A stretch of DNA of 64,000 bases from VXYL01 sp963665195 (GCA_963665195.1 OY762070.1:5022001-5086000), one strand, 5' to 3'. Shown: positions 17,146 to 28,287, counted from the stretch's first letter. Numbers and translations are program-made. The notes: generated by a model not told the origin, from the letters alone.

Positions 17146-18063
17146 GTGATCGAGGCCGAGGAACTGACGCGCCGGTACGGCGAGAATCTGGCGGTGGATG
17201 GGGTGAGCTTCTCCATCGGCGGCGGCGAGGTGGTTGGCCTCCTAGGGCACAACGGCGCCGGCAAGACGACCATCATGAAGATGCTGACGGGCTATCTTGA
17301 ACCGAGCGCCGGTCGCGCTCGGGTGGACGGGCTGGATGTGGCGGACGCGCCGGAGGAGGTGCGCGCCCGGCTCGGCTACCTGCCGGAGAACTGCCCGGTG
17401 TACCCGGAGATGACGGTCGTCGAATATCTCGACTACGTCGCCGGGCTGCGCCGCGTGCCGCAGCGGGCGGATGCGCTGCGCGAAGTGCTGGACGCGACGG
17501 ACCTGCGCGGCCGCGCCTTCGATGCCATCGGCACCCTGTCGCGCGGCTTCCAGCAGCGAGTGGGCGTCGCGCAGGCCATCCTGCATCGGCCGCAGGTGCT
17601 GATCCTCGACGAGCCCACCAACGGCCTCGATCCGTCCCAGACCCAGCACATGCGCGACCTCATCCGCGGGCTCGCGGAACGCGCCACCGTGATCCTCTCC
17701 ACCCACATCATGCAGGAGGTGGACGCGGTCTGCGATCGGGTGATGATCCTGCGCGCCGGACAGCTGGCCCTCGACGAGCGGCTCGATGCGCTCAAACAGA
17801 GCGCTCGGGTGGTGCTGGCGACGGACGCTCTGCGCGCGGATGTGCAGCGGGCGGTCGGCGAGCTGGCGACCGTCGAAGGCAACGGCGACGGCTACGCGCT
17901 CGCCATGAGCGGCGACGCCGATGCCGAAGGCCGAGCGGAACTGGCGCGCCGGCTGGTGGCCGAGGGCGTCGCCATCCATTCGCTGGCGACGGAGAAGCGG
18001 GACCTCGAGACCGTGTTCCGGGAAGTCAGCGAGGGCTCGCCGGCAGCCGGGGAGAGTGCGTGA
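17146..18063 (+). CDS. ABC transporter ATP-binding protein (GldA/NatA-like)
   Basis: 305 residues from a GTG with GAGGAGGAG upstream. Walker A is GHNGAGKTT, the signature LSRGFQQR, Walker B LILDEPTNG and the switch His lies in STHIMQEVD. The C-terminal extension (ARVVLATDALRADVQ...) is typical of the DrrA/NatA/GldA group that powers ABC-2 permeases. Its stop overlaps the next start (ATGA-type), so it is co-translated with the permease fusion. In Bacteroidetes the related GldAFG supports gliding; in proteobacteria the role is unknown and probably concerns cell-surface export. Confidence 0.9.
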   Translation: MIEAEELTRRYGENLAVDGVSFSIGGGEVVGLLGHNGAGKTTIMKMLTGYLEPSAGRARVDGLDVADAPEEVRARLGYLPENCPVYPEMTVVEYLDYVAGLRRVPQRADALREVLDATDLRGRAFDAIGTLSRGFQQRVGVAQAILHRPQVLILDEPTNGLDPSQTQHMRDLIRGLAERATVILSTHIMQEVDAVCDRVMILRAGQLALDERLDALKQSARVVLATDALRADVQRAVGELATVEGNGDGYALAMSGDADAEGRAELARRLVAEGVAIHSLATEKRDLETVFREVSEGSPAAGESA

Positions 18064-20993
18064 TGAACATCGGCATGGCTCTGCGCATCGCCCGCAAGGA
18101 ACTCGGCCTCTTCTTCTCCTCGCCCATCGCCTACCTGTTCCTGGCCGCTTTCCTCGGCGCGACCCTGTTCGTCTTCTTCTGGGGCGAGGCGTTCTTCGCC
18201 CGCAACATCTCCGACGTGCGGCCGATGTTCGAGTCGCTGCCGGTGCTGCTGATCTTCCTCGCCTCGGCGCTCACCATGCGCATGTGGAGCGACGAACGGC
18301 GCACCGGAACGCTGGAGCTCGTGGTCACCGTGCCGGCGACCAGCGCCGACTTCGTGGTTGGCAAGTTGCTCGCCTGCTGGACGCTGCTCGTGGTGGCGCT
18401 CGCGCTCACCCTGCCGCTGCCCATCACCGTGGCCATGCTGGGGGACCTCGATTGGGGCCCGGTATTCGCCGGCTACGTGGCGGCGGCGGCGCTCGGCGCG
18501 GCCTACCTCAGCATCGGCCTCTTCGTCAGCGCCAAGACCGAGAACCAGATCGTCAGCCTCATCCTCGCGGCCTTCGGCTGCGGCGTCTTCTTCCTCGCCG
18601 GCAGTCCGCTGCTCACGGACCTGGTAAGCAACCAGATCGCCGACGTGCTGCGCCAGCTCGGCGCCGGATCGCGCTTCGAGGCCATCACCCGGGGCGTTCT
18701 GGACCTGCGCGACCTCTACTTCTACGTCTCCGTGCTGGCGGTCTTCCTGGCCCTCAATGTCTATGCCGTCGACGCCCATGGCTGGGCGACGGACGGGGAC
18801 CGCAGACGCCACGGCGAGCGGCGCATCGTCCTCGGCCTCTTGGCGGCGAACTTCCTGGTGGCGAATCTGTGGCTCTCGGCGGTGAATGCGCTGCGCTGGG
18901 ACATGACCGAAGGCGATCAGTACTCGATCTCGGACGCGACCCGCGCCTACTTGCGGGAACTGCGCGAGCCACTGCTCGTGCGCGGCTACTTCAGTGCCAA
19001 GACGCACCCGCTGCTGGCGCCGCTGGTGCCGCAGATCAAGAACCTGCTGACGGAGTACGAAGTGGCTGGCGACGGGCGCGTGCGCTTGGAGCTGATCGAC
19101 CCGGCGGACGATCCCGAACTCGAAGACGAGGCCAATACCAAGTACGGCATCCGCCCGGTGCCCTTCCAGGTGCGGGACCGCTATCAGGCGGCGCTGGTGA
19201 ACTCGTACTTCGACGTGCTGGTGCAGTACGCCGACGAGTACGAGGTGCTGGGCTTTCGCGATCTCATCGAGGTGAAGGTGCAGGGCGAGGCCGACCTCGA
19301 GGTGGCGCTCAAGAATCCCGAATACGACATCACCCGTGGCATCAAGAAAGTGCTTTACGGCTTCCAGGGCGGCGGCAGCGTCTTCGACAGTCTGGCGACG
19401 GACGTGGCCTTCACCGGCTACATCTCCGCCGACGAGCGTCTGCCGGCGGCGCTGGTGGAACTGCGCCCCGAACTCGATGCGGTGCTCGAAGAACTGGTCG
19501 CCGAGTCCGGCGGGCGGCTGACGACCGATGTCGTGGACCCCGACGCCGGCGACGGCAGCGTCGCCATGCAGATCGCCGCCGACTACGGCTTCCAGCCCAT
19601 GGCCGCGAGCCTGTTCGATCTCAACACGTTCTACTTCTACCTGACGCTGTCGGATGGCGAGACGGTGGTGCAGATGCCCATTCCCGAGTCCCTGGACCGG
19701 GACGGCCTGAAGCGCGGCATCGAGGAAGGGCTCAAGCGCTTCGCTGCGGGGCTGCTGAAGACGGTGGCGGTGTCCGCGCCGCAGGGCCTGCCGCCGTACA
19801 TGCAGCAGCAGATGCAGATGCAGCAGCCGCCCGGCAACGAGTTCCAGGGCATGCGCGACGTGCTGAGCGCGGACTTCGATGTCGAGAGCGCGGTCTTGAG
19901 CGACGCCGACGTGGCGGCGGCTGCGGACGTGCTGATCGTAGTGGACCCTTCGGCGCTCGGCGACGAGGAGGTCTTCGCGATCGATCAGTTCCTGATGCGC
20001 GGCGGCACGGTGGTGATCGCCGCCGGCACGTTCCGCACGACGATGACGCGGGATTCGCTGTACGCGACGCCGGTCAACACGGGCCTGTCGGACTGGCTCG
20101 AACACCAAGGCGTGACCGTGGACGATACCTTCGTGATGGACCCGCAGAACGCCGCGTTCCCGCTGCCCGTGGTGCGCGAAGTGGCGGGCTTCCGCTTCCA
20201 GGACGTGCAGATGCGCGACTACCCCTACTTCATCGACGTGCGCGGCGACGGCCTCAACCAGGATGTGCCCTTCACATCCGCGCTGCGCCAGCTCACGGTG
20301 GCGTGGGCGTCGCCGGTGGACGTGGACGAGGAAGCGAACGCGGCGCGCGAGGTGACCACGCTGATCGCCAGTTCGCCGGCAAGCTGGCGCTCCATGGGCA
20401 CGGACGTCATGCCGAATCTGGATGCCGCCGGCGAGGTGGTCTACCTGCCGGAAGGCGAGGTCGGCGCGAGCCCGCTGGCGGTGATGCTCGAAGGGCGTTT
20501 CGACTCGTTCTTCGACGAGTCGCCGTTGGTCGAGGACGAGCTGATCGCCGCGCCCGAAGACGCCGAGGCCGATGCCGATGCGGCGGCTGACGAGGCGGAT
20601 GCGGAAGCCGAGGACACCCTCGGCACTGTGACCACGGTGATCGACCGCTCGCCGGAGTCGGCGCGCCTGATCGTCATCGGCTCGGCGATGTTCCTCGCGG
20701 ACCAGACCGTGCGCATGATCGGCTCCGCGGACGGCACCATCTATACCGGGTCGCTGGAACTCATCGCCAACGTGGTGGACTGGGCTGTCGAGGACCGCTC
20801 GCTGCTCGGCATCCGCGGGCGCGGCCACTTCAACCGCACCCTCGAGCCCATGCCGGAGGAGGAGCAGCGGCTTTGGGAGTACGCAAACTACGCCTTGGCG
20901 CTGGTCGGCTTGGGGGTCGTCTTCGGCATCAGTCGGCGGCGGCGCGCGACGCGCCACGCGGCGTACCGGGCGCAACTGGAGGCTTCGGCATGA
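18060..20993 (+). CDS. ABC-2 permease fused to a GldG-like auxiliary domain
   Basis: 977 residues. Residues 1-240 hold an ABC-2 permease of GldF type with about six membrane segments. A further segment (LLAANFLVANLWLSAVNAL) begins the GldG-like part: a large periplasmic domain (YSISDATRAYLRELREPLLV, PLLAPLVPQIKNLLTEY, YEVLGFRDLIEVKVQG) and a final membrane segment at about 935-955. In many species gldF and gldG are separate genes; here they are one chain. An Asp/Ala/Glu-rich low-complexity linker (about residues 838-860) precedes the last part. The ATPase gene is upstream and a DUF4340 gene downstream, both with overlapping start and stop codons. Confidence 0.88.
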   Translation: MMNIGMALRIARKELGLFFSSPIAYLFLAAFLGATLFVFFWGEAFFARNISDVRPMFESLPVLLIFLASALTMRMWSDERRTGTLELVVTVPATSADFVVGKLLACWTLLVVALALTLPLPITVAMLGDLDWGPVFAGYVAAAALGAAYLSIGLFVSAKTENQIVSLILAAFGCGVFFLAGSPLLTDLVSNQIADVLRQLGAGSRFEAITRGVLDLRDLYFYVSVLAVFLALNVYAVDAHGWATDGDRRRHGERRIVLGLLAANFLVANLWLSAVNALRWDMTEGDQYSISDATRAYLRELREPLLVRGYFSAKTHPLLAPLVPQIKNLLTEYEVAGDGRVRLELIDPADDPELEDEANTKYGIRPVPFQVRDRYQAALVNSYFDVLVQYADEYEVLGFRDLIEVKVQGEADLEVALKNPEYDITRGIKKVLYGFQGGGSVFDSLATDVAFTGYISADERLPAALVELRPELDAVLEELVAESGGRLTTDVVDPDAGDGSVAMQIAADYGFQPMAASLFDLNTFYFYLTLSDGETVVQMPIPESLDRDGLKRGIEEGLKRFAAGLLKTVAVSAPQGLPPYMQQQMQMQQPPGNEFQGMRDVLSADFDVESAVLSDADVAAAADVLIVVDPSALGDEEVFAIDQFLMRGGTVVIAAGTFRTTMTRDSLYATPVNTGLSDWLEHQGVTVDDTFVMDPQNAAFPLPVVREVAGFRFQDVQMRDYPYFIDVRGDGLNQDVPFTSALRQLTVAWASPVDVDEEANAAREVTTLIASSPASWRSMGTDVMPNLDAAGEVVYLPEGEVGASPLAVMLEGRFDSFFDESPLVEDELIAAPEDAEADADAAADEADAEAEDTLGTVTTVIDRSPESARLIVIGSAMFLADQTVRMIGSADGTIYTGSLELIANVVDWAVEDRSLLGIRGRGHFNRTLEPMPEEEQRLWEYANYALALVGLGVVFGISRRRRATRHAAYRAQLEASA

Positions 20994-21976
20994 ACGGACT
21001 GCGCGGACTCAGCAAGACCACCCTCGCCGCGCTGCTGGCGGTGCAACTGGTCGTCATCGGTGGCCTGCTCGCGGCGAAGAGCGGCGGCGTGGCAGTGCCG
21101 GCGCCGTTCCTCGACTTCGACGCGGGCAGCATCGACGCCATCTCGGTGTCCAACGACGAAGGCGCGGTGAGCCTCGCCAAGGCGGGCGAGGAGTGGCAGC
21201 TTCCAGAGGGCTTGCCGGCGGATGCGGACAAGGTGGGCAAGGTGCTCGACAAGCTCGCGGGCGCCGCCGGCGGCTGGCCGGTGGGCAGCAGCGGCTCGAC
21301 GGCCGAGCGCTTCGAGGTGGTCGAAGACAACCACCAGCGGCGCGTGACGCTGAAGGCGGGCGAGGCAGTGGTGGCGGACGTCTATCTCGGCACGTCGCCC
21401 GGCTACCGCAAGACCCACGCCCGGCATGTGGACGGCGGCGACGACATCTACGCCATCACCTTCGCCAACTACGAGGCTGGGGTCAATGCTTCCGACTGGC
21501 TCGATCGCGGCCTCCTGCGGCCGGAGGGCGAACTGACTGGCATCGGGCGCACGGGCGAGTTCTCGCTCAGCAAGGGCGAGGATGGCGTTTGGACTGCCGC
21601 CGACGGTGCCGAACTCGATCAGGAGAAGGTCGAAACCCTCGTCGGGCGCTTCACGGGGCTATCGGCCACCGGCGTCAGCGACGCGGCGCTGCCGGAAGAA
21701 CCGGCGTTCGCCTTCGAGTTGACCGACGACGCCGGCACGCAGACGCTCGGCCTGTACCGCCTCGGCGGCGAGGACGACGAGGAATACGTCGCCGCATCGG
21801 ATCGCGTGCCGGGCCATTACGAAGTGTCGTCCTATATCGCTGAACAGATGGAAACGGCGTTGGCGGACTTGGCGCCAGATCCGGTGGAGGATGCGGAGGA
21901 CGCGGAGGACGAGGACGCGGGCGACGAAGCCGCCGACGCCGATGCAGCCGCTGACTCCGAGGACGCCGACTCGTGA
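20990..21976 (+). CDS. DUF4340 periplasmic protein
   Basis: 328 residues starting at an ATG that overlaps the previous stop (ATGA). There is one N-terminal membrane anchor (TLAALLAVQLVVIGGLLAA), then repeated beta-rich DUF4340 modules (WQLPEGLPADADKVGKVLDKL; VYLGTSPGYRKTHARH; SLSKGEDGVWTAADGAELDQ). It ends in a tail of about 35 residues that is nearly all Asp, Glu and Ala. DUF4340 genes regularly follow gldG-like genes, so the product is probably a periplasmic component of the same transporter. The acidic tail could bind cations or a basic partner. Confidence 0.85.
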   Translation: MNGLRGLSKTTLAALLAVQLVVIGGLLAAKSGGVAVPAPFLDFDAGSIDAISVSNDEGAVSLAKAGEEWQLPEGLPADADKVGKVLDKLAGAAGGWPVGSSGSTAERFEVVEDNHQRRVTLKAGEAVVADVYLGTSPGYRKTHARHVDGGDDIYAITFANYEAGVNASDWLDRGLLRPEGELTGIGRTGEFSLSKGEDGVWTAADGAELDQEKVETLVGRFTGLSATGVSDAALPEEPAFAFELTDDAGTQTLGLYRLGGEDDEEYVAASDRVPGHYEVSSYIAEQMETALADLAPDPVEDAEDAEDEDAGDEAADADAAADSEDADS

Positions 21977-22587
21977 TCGACCTCTACACCTGGCCGACGC
22001 CCAACGGTCGCAAGGTCTCCATCGCCTTGGAGGAGATGGGCCTCGACTACGCGGTTCATCCGGTCAACATCGGCAAGGACGAGCAGTTCGCGCCGGAGTT
22101 CCTTGCCATCAGCCCGAACAACAAGATCCCCGCCATCGTCGACGGCGAGCAGAGCCTTATGGAGTCCGGCGCCATCCTGCTGTACTTGGCGGAGAAGACC
22201 GGCAGCTTCGGCGGCGCGGATCGCTGGCTCACCATGCAGTGGCTGATGCTGCAGATGGGCGGCGTCGGTCCCATGCTGGGCCAGGCCAACCACTTCCTGC
22301 GCTTCAATGTTGGCAAGTCCGCCTACGCCGAGGAGCGCTATGCGGCCGAGGCCGAACGCCTCTACGGCGTGCTCGACAAGCGCCTCGCCGAGTCGGAATA
22401 CCTCGCCGGCGATTACTCCATCGCCGACATGGCCACCTGGCCGTGGATCGCCCGCTGGCCGTGGCACCGCATCCAATGGGCGACGCTGCCGAATCTCAAG
22501 CGCTGGTTCGAGGCCATTGCCGCCCGCCCGGCCGTCCGGAGGGGCTGGGATGTCCCGTTCGAGGCCGGTGAAATACCGAAACCGTAG
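21973..22587 (+). CDS. glutathione S-transferase family protein
   Basis: 204 residues from a GTG overlapping the DUF4340 stop. The N-terminal thioredoxin-like domain (YTWPTPNGRKVSIALEEMGL, NKIPAIVD, ESGAILLYLAEKTG) and the all-alpha C-terminal domain (YLAGDYSIADMATWPWIARW) fit the bacterial Nu class (YfcG/YghU), which binds glutathione without a classical Tyr/Ser/Cys and often has disulfide-reductase activity. It is the last gene of the Gld-like operon, and the peptide importer begins 52 bases later. Confidence 0.88.
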   Translation: MIDLYTWPTPNGRKVSIALEEMGLDYAVHPVNIGKDEQFAPEFLAISPNNKIPAIVDGEQSLMESGAILLYLAEKTGSFGGADRWLTMQWLMLQMGGVGPMLGQANHFLRFNVGKSAYAEERYAAEAERLYGVLDKRLAESEYLAGDYSIADMATWPWIARWPWHRIQWATLPNLKRWFEAIAARPAVRRGWDVPFEAGEIPKP

Positions 22588-22639
22588 CACCGTGGGCGCC
22601 CCGCCCGCCCGCTGCCGGGCGCTGCGGGTCTGACGCGCC

Positions 22640-23590
22640 ATGCAGGCCTACATCGTCCGCCGTCTGCTGGCGCTGGTGCCGACGCTGCTCTTCGCGAGCC
22701 TCATCGTCTTCATCTCCATGCGCCTGATTCCGGGCGACGTGATCGACCTGATGCTGGCGCAGAACGACATCGCGACGGGCCAGGATCGGGCGAAGATCGA
22801 AGCGGCGCTCGGTCTCGATCAGCCGATGTACGTGCAGTACTTCCGCTGGGCGGGCGGCGTCCTCACTGGCGATTTCGGCGACTCGCTTTGGCAGAACGTG
22901 CCCGTGCTGGACCTGCTTGCCGCGACTTTGCCCATCACCTTCGAACTCGGCTTCCTCGCGCTTCTTGTCGCGCTCAGCGTGGCGCTGCCCATCGGCATCT
23001 ACTCGGCCATGCGCCAGGACACCGCCGGCGACTACGTGGCGCGGTCGTTTTCGCTCATCATGCTGGCGGTGCCCGGCTTCTGGCTGGGCACCCTCGTCAT
23101 GGTCTTCCCGTCCGTCTGGTGGCGCTGGGCGCCGGCGCTGGAATACACGCCGTTCTTCGAGGATCCGCTGGCCAATCTCGCGCACATGCTGGTGCCGGCG
23201 ATCCTCCTGGGCCTGTCGATGTCCGCGGTGACCATGCGCATGACGCGCACCATGATGCTGGAGGTGATGCGCCAGGACTACATCCGCACGGCGCGCGCCA
23301 AGGGCGTCGGCGAGACGCTGCTGATCGTCCGCCACGCGCTGCGCAACGGCCTCATCCCGGTGGTGACGCTGATCGGCCTGCAAGCGCCGCTCTTGATCGG
23401 CGGCGCGGTCATCTTCGAGCAGATCTTCGTCGTGCCGGGCATGGGGATGCTGCTCTTGGAGGCGGTCTTCCAGCGCGACTACCCGGTGGTGTCGGGAGTC
23501 TTTCTGGTGGTGGGCGTGGGCGTGCTGCTCATCAATCTGCTGGTCGATGTGAGCTACGGGTGGCTGGATCCCAAGGTGCGCCACCAGTGA
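22640..23590 (+). CDS. peptide ABC importer permease (DppB/OppB type)
   Basis: 316 residues with six membrane segments and the EAA loop (RTARAKGVGETLLIVRHALR) that docks on the ATPase. The N-terminal pattern YIVRRLLALVPTLLFASLIV, then GLDQPMYVQYFRW and FGDSLWQNVPV, is characteristic of DppB-like permeases. It is first in a five-gene set (permease, permease, binding protein, two ATPases), all overlapping or nearly so. It imports peptides or related compounds across the inner membrane. Confidence 0.93.
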   Translation: MQAYIVRRLLALVPTLLFASLIVFISMRLIPGDVIDLMLAQNDIATGQDRAKIEAALGLDQPMYVQYFRWAGGVLTGDFGDSLWQNVPVLDLLAATLPITFELGFLALLVALSVALPIGIYSAMRQDTAGDYVARSFSLIMLAVPGFWLGTLVMVFPSVWWRWAPALEYTPFFEDPLANLAHMLVPAILLGLSMSAVTMRMTRTMMLEVMRQDYIRTARAKGVGETLLIVRHALRNGLIPVVTLIGLQAPLLIGGAVIFEQIFVVPGMGMLLLEAVFQRDYPVVSGVFLVVGVGVLLINLLVDVSYGWLDPKVRHQ

Positions 23591-24468
23591 GCGAAGTCGC
23601 CGTCGCCTTGCCGCGGCCCGCAGGCGGCCTCGGCTTCCACGCCCGCATGATGCGCACCAAGCCGCTCGGCGCAGTGGGCGGCATCGTCTTCCTCGTCTTC
23701 CTGCTGTGCGGCATCTTCGCGGACGTGCTGGCGCCGTACGGCATCAACGAGACGGACCTCGCGCATCGGCTCGAAGGCCCGTCGCTGCAGTTCCTGCTGG
23801 GAACGGACCATCTCGGCCGGGATGTCTTCTCGCGCATCCTCGCCGGCGCCCAGCTATCGATGATCGTCGCCTTCCTCGCCGCCGGCCTCGCCACCGTCGT
23901 CTCGCTCGCCATCGGCGTGGTGTCCGGCTATGTCGGCGGCAAGACGGACATGACGATCCAGCGCGGCGTGGATGCGTGGATGACGTTCCCGGACCTCGTG
24001 CTCCTGATCGTCATCATCTCCGTGGTGGGGCCGGGCATCCCGCAGATCGTGGTGGTGCTCGGCCTCCTCTACGGCATCGCCGGCTCGCGCATCGTGCGCG
24101 GCGCCGTGGTGACGGTGAAGGAGAACATGTACACCCACGCCGCGCAGTCGATCGGCGCCCGGGCCTTCCACATCCTGCGCCGCCACATCGTGCCGAACGT
24201 GATGCCGGTGGTGATCGTGCTTTTCACCACGCGCATCGGCGCGGTGATCCTGACGGAGGCGGGGCTGTCGTTCTTGGGGCTGGGCGTGCCGCCGCCGGCG
24301 CCGACTTGGGGCGCTATGCTGAGCGGGGCTGGCCGCACCTACATGTACCTGGGGCCGTGGCTGGCCTTGGCCCCGGGGCTGTGCCTCACCATCGTCGTCT
24401 ACGCCATCAACGTCTACGGCGATGCGCTCAGGGACCTGCTCGACCCGCGCATGAGGGGGAGTCAATGA
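23587..24468 (+). CDS. peptide ABC importer permease (DppC/OppC type)
   Basis: 293 residues from a GTG overlapping the stop of the first permease (GTGA). The N-terminal OppC_N segment (MMRTKPLGAVGGIVFLVFLL) is followed by LLGTDHLGRDVFSRILAGAQ, a hallmark of this subunit, and an EAA loop (HAAQSIGARAFHILRRHIVP). The C-terminus has ILTEAGLSFLGLGVPPPAP. It forms the membrane channel with the product of the preceding gene. Confidence 0.94.
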   Translation: MSEVAVALPRPAGGLGFHARMMRTKPLGAVGGIVFLVFLLCGIFADVLAPYGINETDLAHRLEGPSLQFLLGTDHLGRDVFSRILAGAQLSMIVAFLAAGLATVVSLAIGVVSGYVGGKTDMTIQRGVDAWMTFPDLVLLIVIISVVGPGIPQIVVVLGLLYGIAGSRIVRGAVVTVKENMYTHAAQSIGARAFHILRRHIVPNVMPVVIVLFTTRIGAVILTEAGLSFLGLGVPPPAPTWGAMLSGAGRTYMYLGPWLALAPGLCLTIVVYAINVYGDALRDLLDPRMRGSQ

Positions 24469-26132
24469 GGACTGCGCTCGCCGCTGCCGCAGTCGCTGTT
24501 GCTTGGGGTGCCCACGCGGAGGAGCCGCAGTACGGCGGCACGCTGAACGTCGGCACGGTGTACGTCACGCTGTCGGCGCTGTCCTGGGATCCGGTGGACT
24601 GGGCGTGGAAGAGCAACCACGACTACGGCATGGTGCGCGAGCAGCTCTTCGCCGGGGACCTCGACAAGTCCGTCCGCAAGGGCGGCCACTATCCCTTCGT
24701 CGCGGAAGCCTACCTGCCCACCGATGTGATGCGCGGCGAACTGGCCGAGCGCTGGGAGTGGGAGGATGAGCGCACCCTGGCAGTGCATCTGCGCTCCGGC
24801 ATCCGCTTCACCGGCAAGCCGGGCTTGATGGCGGGCCGGGAGCTCACCGCGGAGGACGTGGTTTTCACGTTCAATCTGGTGAACAACAGCCCGAAGAAGG
24901 CGCAGGCGACCTACTGGGACTACATCGACGCCGTGGAGGCGAGGGACGCCCGCACCGTGGTGTTCCGCTTCAACCAGTTCAACGCCGAGTGGCCGTATCG
25001 GTTCGGCTACGGCTACCAATCCTCCATCGTGCCGCGCGAACTCGCCGCCATGGACGCCAAGGATTGGCGCAGCGTGATCGGCACCGGGCCCTTCCGTCTG
25101 GACCGCTACGTCCACGGCAACTCGCATACCTACGCAAGGAACGACGGCTACTGGGACCGGGAGACGCTGAAAGGCGAGGCGTATCCGATCCCCTTCGTCG
25201 ACGAGGTGAAGTACCGCGTCATCAAGGACGAGGCGACGTATCTGACCGCCATCCGCACCGCCAAGGTGGACATCCTGGAGGCCATCCGCTGGATCGCAGT
25301 GGACCATCTGAAGGAGACCACGCCGGAACTCCTATGGTCGCGCTGGCTCGCCACCACCGGCAACTTCGTCGCGCTGCGCATGGACCAGCCGCCGTTCGAC
25401 GACGTGCGCGTGCGCCGTGCGCTGAATCTGGCGGTGGACCAGCAGGAGATCGTGGACCTCTTCTACGGCGGCCACGCGGAGCTCATGGCCTACCCGCAGC
25501 ATCCGGGCTTCGGCGACTACTACCAGCCCTTGGCGGACATGCCGGAGTCCGTGCAGGAACTCTTCCGCTACGAGCCGGAGCGGGCGCGCGCCATGCTGCG
25601 CGAGGCTGGCGTGGCGGAGGGCTTCCGCTTCAAGGTGCAGGTCTGCACCTGTTCGCCGAGCAACATGGACCTCATCCCGCTGCTCGACGCCTACCTCGCC
25701 AAGGTGGGCGTGCGCATGGACATCGAGCCGATGGAGTACGCCTCGTTCCTGTCCATGATGACGACGCGGAACCACGGTCCCGGCTACTTCATGAACAACG
25801 GCCACACCAATCCCACCACGTCGATCCGCAAGTTCATCACCGGCCATACGTGGAACCCGGCGCTCTACACGGTGCCGGAGTTCGACGCCGCCATCGACGT
25901 GCTGATGCAGACCCGGGACGAGGCGGAGCGCATCCGCATGACCCGCGAACTCACCGTGAAGCTCCTGCAGGAAGCGCCGTCGATCTGGCTGCCGACTGTC
26001 TACAACTACACCGCCTGGTGGCCGTGGGTGAAGAACTACGGCGGCGAGCTGCGCGCTGGCGCCGTGCGGCCGGGGCCGATCTACGCCCGGCTGTGGATCG
26101 ATCAGGACATGAAGCGGGAACTCGGCTTCTGA
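24465..26132 (+). CDS. periplasmic peptide-binding protein of the ABC importer
   Basis: 555 residues. The start overlaps the permease stop (ATGA) and follows GGGGGAG. A signal peptide (ALAAAAVAVAWGAHA) is followed by the SBP family 5 pattern: PQYGGTLNVG, LAERWEWEDERTLAVHLR, ELTAEDVVFTFN, IGTGPFRLDRY, DDVRVRRALNLAVDQQEI and a C-terminal SIWLPTVYNYTAW. Placing the binding protein third, between the permeases and the ATPases, is less common than having it first. The ligand cannot be read from the sequence. Confidence 0.92.
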   Translation: MRTALAAAAVAVAWGAHAEEPQYGGTLNVGTVYVTLSALSWDPVDWAWKSNHDYGMVREQLFAGDLDKSVRKGGHYPFVAEAYLPTDVMRGELAERWEWEDERTLAVHLRSGIRFTGKPGLMAGRELTAEDVVFTFNLVNNSPKKAQATYWDYIDAVEARDARTVVFRFNQFNAEWPYRFGYGYQSSIVPRELAAMDAKDWRSVIGTGPFRLDRYVHGNSHTYARNDGYWDRETLKGEAYPIPFVDEVKYRVIKDEATYLTAIRTAKVDILEAIRWIAVDHLKETTPELLWSRWLATTGNFVALRMDQPPFDDVRVRRALNLAVDQQEIVDLFYGGHAELMAYPQHPGFGDYYQPLADMPESVQELFRYEPERARAMLREAGVAEGFRFKVQVCTCSPSNMDLIPLLDAYLAKVGVRMDIEPMEYASFLSMMTTRNHGPGYFMNNGHTNPTTSIRKFITGHTWNPALYTVPEFDAAIDVLMQTRDEAERIRMTRELTVKLLQEAPSIWLPTVYNYTAWWPWVKNYGGELRAGAVRPGPIYARLWIDQDMKRELGF

Positions 26133-26133
26133 C

Positions 26134-27094
26134 ATGGCCGAACCGCTGCTCAGCATCGAGGACCTCGCCGTCTCGTTCCGCACCGATCGCGGCACCGTGC
26201 AGGCGGTGGATGCGGTGACGCTGGCCGTGCAGCCGGGCGAGACGCTGGCCATCGTCGGCGAGAGCGGTTCCGGCAAGAGCGTCACGGCACTGTCGATCCT
26301 GCAACTCCTCGGCGACGCCGGGCGCATCGACCGCGGGCGCATCGTCTTCGAGGGGCAGGACCTGATCGGGCTGGACAAGGCCACCATCCGCAAGCTGCGC
26401 GGCGACCGCATCGCCATGATCTTCCAGGAGCCGATGTCGTCCCTGAATCCCGTGCTCACCATCGGCAAGCAGGTGGCGGAACCGATCCGCCTGCATCGGG
26501 GCCTGTCTTGGCCGGATGCCTACTCGCGAGCGGCGACGCTGCTGGACCGGGTGCGCATCCCGGACGCCGCCGAGCGCTTGAACGACTATCCGCACCACTT
26601 CTCCGGCGGGATGCGCCAACGGGCCATGATCGCCATGTCCCTCGCCTGCCAGCCGCGGCTCATCATCGCCGACGAACCGACCACGGCGCTCGATGTCACC
26701 GTGCAGGCGCAGATCCTCGCGCTCTTGAAGGCGCTGACCCGCGAGGAGAACGCCGCATTGATACTCATCACCCACGATCTCGGCGTGGTGGCGCGCTACG
26801 CGGATCGGGTGGCGGTGATGTATGCCGGCCGGATCGTCGAGACGGCGCCGGTGCGGGAGCTATACGGGCGCCCGGCGCATCCGTACACCGAAGGCCTGAT
26901 GGCGTCCATTCCCGGCACGGGCGGCGAGGCGGGCGACCGCCTCTCCGCCATCGACGGCCAGCCGCCCGACTTGGCCGCGCTGCCGCCGGGCTGCGCCTTC
27001 GCGCCGCGCTGCCCTCATGCCGAGGGCCGTTGCCGCGAGACGCCGCCCGAGCTTGGCGACGTGGGGACGGACCACGCCGCGGCCTGCTACCTCC

Positions 27095-27102
<8 letters not shown>
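26134..27102 (+). CDS. peptide ABC importer ATPase (OppD/DppD type)
   Basis: 322 residues. Walker A GESGSGKSV, signature FSGGMRQR, Walker B LIIADEPTTALD and the His switch in ITHDLGVVA. The C-terminal oligopeptide-transporter extension carries the Cys-containing motif PPGCAFAPRCPHAEGRC, which in DppD/OppD-like ATPases can bind an iron-sulfur cluster. It starts one base after the binding-protein stop. Confidence 0.94.
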
Positions 27103-28117
<1,015 letters not shown>

Positions 28118-28287
28118 AAAATGCCGAATAGCCCTTGGCGTTGCGGCGCAACGCTGTTAGGTTCGACTCTCGGCGCGGGCGCAGGGTCGCTCGGCGACGG
28201 GGAGGGACTCACAGGATGCTCAGGGCTGATCCGCCGCTCCGTGCGTGCGCACCCTCCCATCGGCAGCGCGGCTAGGTCGAAGCAGGC

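Noticed and set aside
17892..20975. Open frame of over 1000 codons opposite the Gld-like permease
   Set aside because: Antisense shadow with no recognisable motif; the + strand genes have linked starts and stops.
28138..28154. Inverted repeat (7-bp arms, 3-base loop) after the peptide importer as a terminator
   Set aside because: The stem is short and no T-run follows, so a terminator is not supported.
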